Below are positions 6,253 to 9,571 of a stretch of DNA of 9,571 nt, piece by piece. Every line of letters starts with the position of its first letter. Position 1 is the stretch's first letter. The position numbers and the translations under genes are program-made. Below the pieces are notes generated by a model. It saw nothing but the letters and a program-made list of their open reading frames with translations, did not search any database and had not been told where the DNA came from. The stretch comes from Candidatus Bathyarchaeota archaeon (GTDB taxonomy: Archaea > Thermoproteota > Bathyarchaeia > TCS64), in contig DAOVEE010000060.1 in the NCBI GenBank assembly GCA_030669135.1, forward strand, positions 1 to 9,571, written 5' to 3'.

Positions 6253-8597
6253 GTCCACTGGAGATAATCATGGAGTACCCTTGGCCCTGGCTTTCATGGA
6301 TGATCCCCGTCGTCGGGGCTGTCTTGATACCGGTTCTTGGGAAGATCGACCACAAGCTGAGAGACTATGGCGCGGTATTCTTCGCCGCACTAGCTGCCGT
6401 CGCAGCTGCATCCATGATACCGTCTCTGCTATCAGGCCACACCCACGGTGACATCAGGTTATTGACTTGGATCACGTTCCCCAATGGGGCTCCGCTTGAG
6501 ATAGGCGTGTTGGTGGATCCTCTTAGCATCATAATCAGTAACGTGGTGGCTTTCATCAGCTTCCTCATCGTAGTCTACTCGGTCGGGTACATGCACGGAG
6601 ACCCCAACCTGGACAGGTTCTGGTTCTTCTTCCTGTTCTTCATAGGAAACATGCTGCTGCTGGTGCTCTCGAACAACCTCCTACAGACCCTCATAGGCTG
6701 GGAGGGCGTAGGGCTCTGCAGCTACGGCCTCATCGGCTACTATTACCGCGACGCCAAGGAGCGCTGGCTCGGCGGGCCGCCGCCCACCAAGATGTTTCCC
6801 CCAAGCCACTGTGGCATGAAGGCGTTCGTGGTCACGGGGGTCGGCGACGTCTTCATCCTGGGTGCGATCTTCATCATATTCAACTACGCGGGAACGCTCA
6901 ACTACCACGACCTGATTCAGACGGCCCCCGAATGGCTGCCCAAGATGGCTTCGGTACCGGGCCTAGTCGCCCTGACCGCGATCCTCTTCCTCGGCGGCCC
7001 CATCGGCAAATCCGCCCAGTTCCCACTCCACGAGTGGCTGCCCGAGGCCATGGCTGGGCCGACCTCGGTCTCCGCCCTCATCCACGCTGCCACGATGGTC
7101 AAGGCGGGGGTCTACCTGGTCGCCAGGATGTCCCCGGTCTTCTACATCGGGACCTGGTTCCTCCACATCGCGGAGGCCCAGTGGTACTTCATCGCGATCG
7201 CCCTCGTCGGGGCGTTCACCTGCTTCCTCGCGGCGAGCCAAGCCCTCGTCTCCGTGGAACTCAAGAAGATACTCGCCTACTCCACGGTCAGCCAGATAGG
7301 CTACATGATGCTCGGCCTCGGCCTCAGCGGATTCAGCGAGGAGGCCTACATAGCCGGCCTCACGGCGGGCATATTCCACCTGGCAAGCCACGCCCTGTTC
7401 AAGGCGGCGCTCTTCCTATGCGCCGGGTCTGTGATCCACGCCCTTGAGAGCATCTACATCTTCAACATGGGCGGGCTCAAGAAGCACATGCCCAAGACCT
7501 ACCTGCTGATGCTCCTGGCGACCATAAGCCTCTCAGGGATTCCACCGTTTAGCGGGTTCTGGAGCAAGGACGCAGTCTTCCTCTCGGCCCTCGTCGCGGG
7601 CACCCCCTTGGCGATGGGCCTCCTAGCGGTGGGCGTGATATGCGCTGCGATGACGTTTGCCTACAGCATCCGGTTCATAAGCAAGACCTTCCTCCACGAG
7701 GAGAGCGAGTACATCCACGATATGGAGAAACACGGACACCACGTGCACGAGGCGCCCACGGTAATGTGGGGGCCCATCGCGATACTCGTGGGCCTCTTCA
7801 TCATCATCGGCCTCCTGGGCCTCGTCGGCCTCGTGAGCCCGAGTCTCTCCCCCGAGATATTCATCGAGGAGCGCCTCCACCATGCGGTCGAGCACATCCT
7901 CCCGTACGAGGTGGCTGAGGCCCTCCACGTGCCCCACATAGGCGCGGGGACGAAGATAACGGGAGCCCTACTGAGCTTCGTCGCCCTGGCGGTGGGAGGG
8001 TTCCTAGGCTACAACTTCTACTGGACGAGGAAGTGGGACAGCTGGGCGTGGGTGCAGGCGAACGGCCTGCGTAAGTCCATTCACACCTTCCTCTGGAACA
8101 GGTGGTACATGAACTCGACCTTCTACGCAATATTCGTGTACGGCCTGATCGACTTCGGCAAGGGGCTGTTCAACACGTTGGAGAGCCTGTTCTTCGACAA
8201 GATCACGGCCTTCGTCAGCGACTCCACCATCGCCTTCGGGAGGGTGCTCCATGTCTTCGAGACCAAGGTATATGACCCCGCCCTCAACGTTGGCATACCC
8301 ACGGCCTTCATCCAGGGCGGCAGGGTGTTGAAGGTCTTCGAGAATAGGGTCTACGACCCCGCCCTCAACGTTGGCATACCCACGGCCTTCATCTGGGGCG
8401 GTGAGGCTCTGTTCAACGATTTAGAGACGAATGTATTTGATCGGGGTCTAAATGAGGGGATCCCAGCCACTGCGACGGGTCTCTATCATCATGTGAAAAA
8501 GTTGCAGACGGGCGTCCTCTCCTACAACATTATATATATAATCTTAGTATTCCTTATCCTAATACTCGGATTCATGTCACGGCAAATATGGAGATAA
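6249..8597 (+). CDS. nuoL: NuoL-like antiporter subunit with repeat-extended C-terminus
   Basis: Largest pump subunit, 782 residues against about 610-650 in most bacteria. Pump residues are Glu152 (GWEGVGLCSYGLIGYYY, TM5), Lys254 (GKSAQFPLHEWLPEAMAGPTSVSALIH, TM7), His279 and Lys285 (TM8), and Lys440 (FSGFWSKDAVF, TM12). The loop after TM5 is longer than usual (WLGGPPPTKMFPPSHCGMKAFVVTGVGD), and the VTRVGD arginine is Gly197. A His-rich loop lies at 490-500. After a late helix (about 571-592) comes the region expected to form the lateral helix. It contains four roughly 27-residue repeats (638-744), then the standard end LQTGVLSYN and the last helix (about 757-775). The ATG forms an ATGA overlap with the preceding stop, with AGGAG at 6234-6238. 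The extension may span neighbouring pump subunits; that is inferred. Confidence 0.95.
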   Translation: MSPLEIIMEYPWPWLSWMIPVVGAVLIPVLGKIDHKLRDYGAVFFAALAAVAAASMIPSLLSGHTHGDIRLLTWITFPNGAPLEIGVLVDPLSIIISNVVAFISFLIVVYSVGYMHGDPNLDRFWFFFLFFIGNMLLLVLSNNLLQTLIGWEGVGLCSYGLIGYYYRDAKERWLGGPPPTKMFPPSHCGMKAFVVTGVGDVFILGAIFIIFNYAGTLNYHDLIQTAPEWLPKMASVPGLVALTAILFLGGPIGKSAQFPLHEWLPEAMAGPTSVSALIHAATMVKAGVYLVARMSPVFYIGTWFLHIAEAQWYFIAIALVGAFTCFLAASQALVSVELKKILAYSTVSQIGYMMLGLGLSGFSEEAYIAGLTAGIFHLASHALFKAALFLCAGSVIHALESIYIFNMGGLKKHMPKTYLLMLLATISLSGIPPFSGFWSKDAVFLSALVAGTPLAMGLLAVGVICAAMTFAYSIRFISKTFLHEESEYIHDMEKHGHHVHEAPTVMWGPIAILVGLFIIIGLLGLVGLVSPSLSPEIFIEERLHHAVEHILPYEVAEALHVPHIGAGTKITGALLSFVALAVGGFLGYNFYWTRKWDSWAWVQANGLRKSIHTFLWNRWYMNSTFYAIFVYGLIDFGKGLFNTLESLFFDKITAFVSDSTIAFGRVLHVFETKVYDPALNVGIPTAFIQGGRVLKVFENRVYDPALNVGIPTAFIWGGEALFNDLETNVFDRGLNEGIPATATGLYHHVKKLQTGVLSYNIIYIILVFLILILGFMSRQIWR
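8160..8480 (+). repeat. In-gene tandem repeat in nuoL (27-codon units)
   Basis: Two adjacent 81-bp units, 8241-8321 and 8322-8402, match at 69 of 81 positions by my count, including an exact 39-bp run (8274-8312 against 8355-8393). Their 27-residue products differ at four positions. Flanking units are older and diverged: residues 638-664 (GLFNTLESLFFDK...) and 719-744 (ALFNDLETNVFDR...GIP). The pattern is a short amphipathic stretch, then (V/F)(Y/F)D, then LNxGIP. The reading frame is kept, so the duplication was tolerated. Confidence 0.9.
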
Positions 8598-8602
8598 GTG
8601 AA

Positions 8603-9571
8603 ATGGTAATACCCTACTCCCTGGAACAGGTTCTGTTTGTGCCCATAGTATCTGCACCCATCGTCTACCTAGCAGGAAGGCAGATGGGAAAGAAGACCGG
8701 ATGGATAGCGGCCATACCGCTGGTGTACACCCTATTCCTGATCGGCTCCATCGCCGTTGGAATACAGGGTGGAGGCTCATACAGCGAGAGCTATAGTTGG
8801 GCTCCGGCCGCGGGCCTCACCTTCGGCATGCTCGCTGACGGCCTGAGCATCTGGATGCTGCTCACCATAAATATCCTCTGCCTCATGATCTGCGTCTACT
8901 CCGTCAGTTACATGGAGCACAGGTTCCACGAGGAGGAGCACGAGACGGGCGTCCCGACACCGAACTCCGCCTACGCCTCCTACTACACGCTCTACCTGCT
9001 GTACGCAGCGGGCATGCTGGGCACCGTCCTCGCCACCAACCTCATCCAGTTCTACATGTTCTACGAGCTGATGCTCGTGCCGAGCTGGGCTCTGATCAAC
9101 AACTACGGCTACGGCGAAAGAGAGCGCATAGGGATGATGTACTTCCTCTGGACCCACGTCGGGGCGGTGATAATGTTAGCAGGCCTCCTGAGTAGCTACT
9201 GGATAACCGGCAGCTTCGAGATCTCTGCCATGGGTGGGGTCGTCGGCAGCCCCATGGCGGGTTGGATCGTTTTCGCCATCCTCATCGGGTTCTTCACGAA
9301 GATGGCGGTGTTCGGCATCCACATCTGGCTCCCATACGCCCATGGCGAGGCCCCCACGCCGATCTCGGCGCTGCTGAGCCCCGCGATGATCGGGATCGGG
9401 GCCTACGCGGCGACGAGGATCGTCGCCATCCCCCTTTTCCCCGTCTTCGAGACGTTCAGCTTAGCCTTCTCCTTCTGGGCGCTTCTGACGATGGTATACG
9501 GCGGATTGATGGCGCTGGCGCAGGATGACATCAAGCGTTTCCTCGCCTACAGCAGCGTCAGCCAGATGGGA
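8603..9571 (+). CDS. nuoM: NuoM-like antiporter subunit, partial
   Basis: Open from the ATG at 8603 to the window edge without a stop, giving 323 residues, about two-thirds of a typical NuoM. Family features are FYELMLVPSWALI with Glu155 (TM5), GFFTKMAVFGIHIWLPYAHGEAPTPISALLS with Lys233 (TM7), and QDDIKRFLAYSSVSQMG at the edge, the conserved stretch before TM10. At TM8 the usual lysine position is Gly264 (SPAMIGIGAYAATR). The TM12 Lys/Glu that separates M from N types is beyond the edge, so the subunit name rests on TM5 and gene order. GGAG at 8590-8593 in the nuoL end is the likely ribosome binding site. A charged loop (MEHRFHEEEHETG, residues 104-116) follows TM3. The N-terminus MVIP and the bases around its start nearly repeat those of the gene at 4765. 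Confidence 0.92.
   Translation, partial: MVIPYSLEQVLFVPIVSAPIVYLAGRQMGKKTGWIAAIPLVYTLFLIGSIAVGIQGGGSYSESYSWAPAAGLTFGMLADGLSIWMLLTINILCLMICVYSVSYMEHRFHEEEHETGVPTPNSAYASYYTLYLLYAAGMLGTVLATNLIQFYMFYELMLVPSWALINNYGYGERERIGMMYFLWTHVGAVIMLAGLLSSYWITGSFEISAMGGVVGSPMAGWIVFAILIGFFTKMAVFGIHIWLPYAHGEAPTPISALLSPAMIGIGAYAATRIVAIPLFPVFETFSLAFSFWALLTMVYGGLMALAQDDIKRFLAYSSVSQMG

Noticed and set aside
6932..7447. Long open frames inside nuoL in other frames and on the opposite strand (also 6963-7391 minus and several near 7620-8130)
   Set aside because: Their products are rich in Arg, Pro and Gly without family motifs. They arise from the GC-rich codon use of nuoL, whose own frame has full family motifs.
7710..7755. 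His-rich loop in NuoL (residues 490-500) as a metal-binding site
   Set aside because: His-rich loops at this place are common in NuoL proteins and no defined metal motif is seen.
1..9571. Plain NADH- or F420H2-quinone oxidoreductase (nuo/fpo) label
   Set aside because: The [NiFe] cysteines in NuoD and CxxC in NuoB contradict it, and no NADH or F420 input subunit is visible. The window is cut at both ends, so flanking input genes cannot be excluded.

Overview
The window is a block of complex I-like genes from an archaeon. The evidence for archaea is the TATA/BRE-like promoter elements in the central spacer, GGAGGTGA-type ribosome binding sites, GTG starts, a nuoJ split in two as in Methanosarcina fpo and haloarchaeal nuo clusters, and no NADH-module genes in view. 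I cannot place it below domain level. Every sizeable stretch is coding except one AT-rich 225-bp spacer.

Layout: two divergent, tightly packed transcription units leave the spacer at about 3720-3944. The minus-strand unit reads nuoA, nuoB, nuoC, nuoD, nuoH, nuoI (nuoI runs off the left edge). It encodes the peripheral electron-transfer and catalytic arm plus its membrane anchors. The plus-strand unit reads nuoJ N-half, nuoJ C-half, nuoK, a MrpD/NuoN-type antiporter subunit, nuoL and nuoM (nuoM runs off the right edge). It encodes the ion-pumping membrane arm.

The central observation is that this does not look like an ordinary NADH- or F420H2-quinone complex. The NuoD-family protein carries both pairs of [NiFe]-site cysteines (L1 RVCGIC..H; L2 DPCFSCTDR). 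It also has a 29-residue tail beginning with Met directly after the L2 Arg, like the maturation peptide of E. coli HycE. The NuoB-family protein has the hydrogenase-type CxxC instead of the CC of respiratory NuoB. The window therefore most likely encodes a group 4 membrane-bound [NiFe] hydrogenase joined to an almost complete complex I membrane arm: NuoA, H, split J, K and at least three antiporter-like subunits. NuoI, with ferredoxin-type 4Fe-4S sites, would carry electrons between an electron partner (ferredoxin is the simplest guess) and the [NiFe] site, and H2 chemistry would be coupled to H+ or Na+ translocation.

Other points: NuoL has a C-terminal extension built from about four 27-residue repeats, two of them recently duplicated at DNA level. 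Several pump residues that are usually conserved are altered (NuoA DVE to DVL, NuoK TM3 Glu missing, TM8 position Lys/Glu/Gly in L/N-like/M). An imperfect palindrome lies between the two divergent promoters. No RNA genes, CRISPR arrays or mobile elements were seen.
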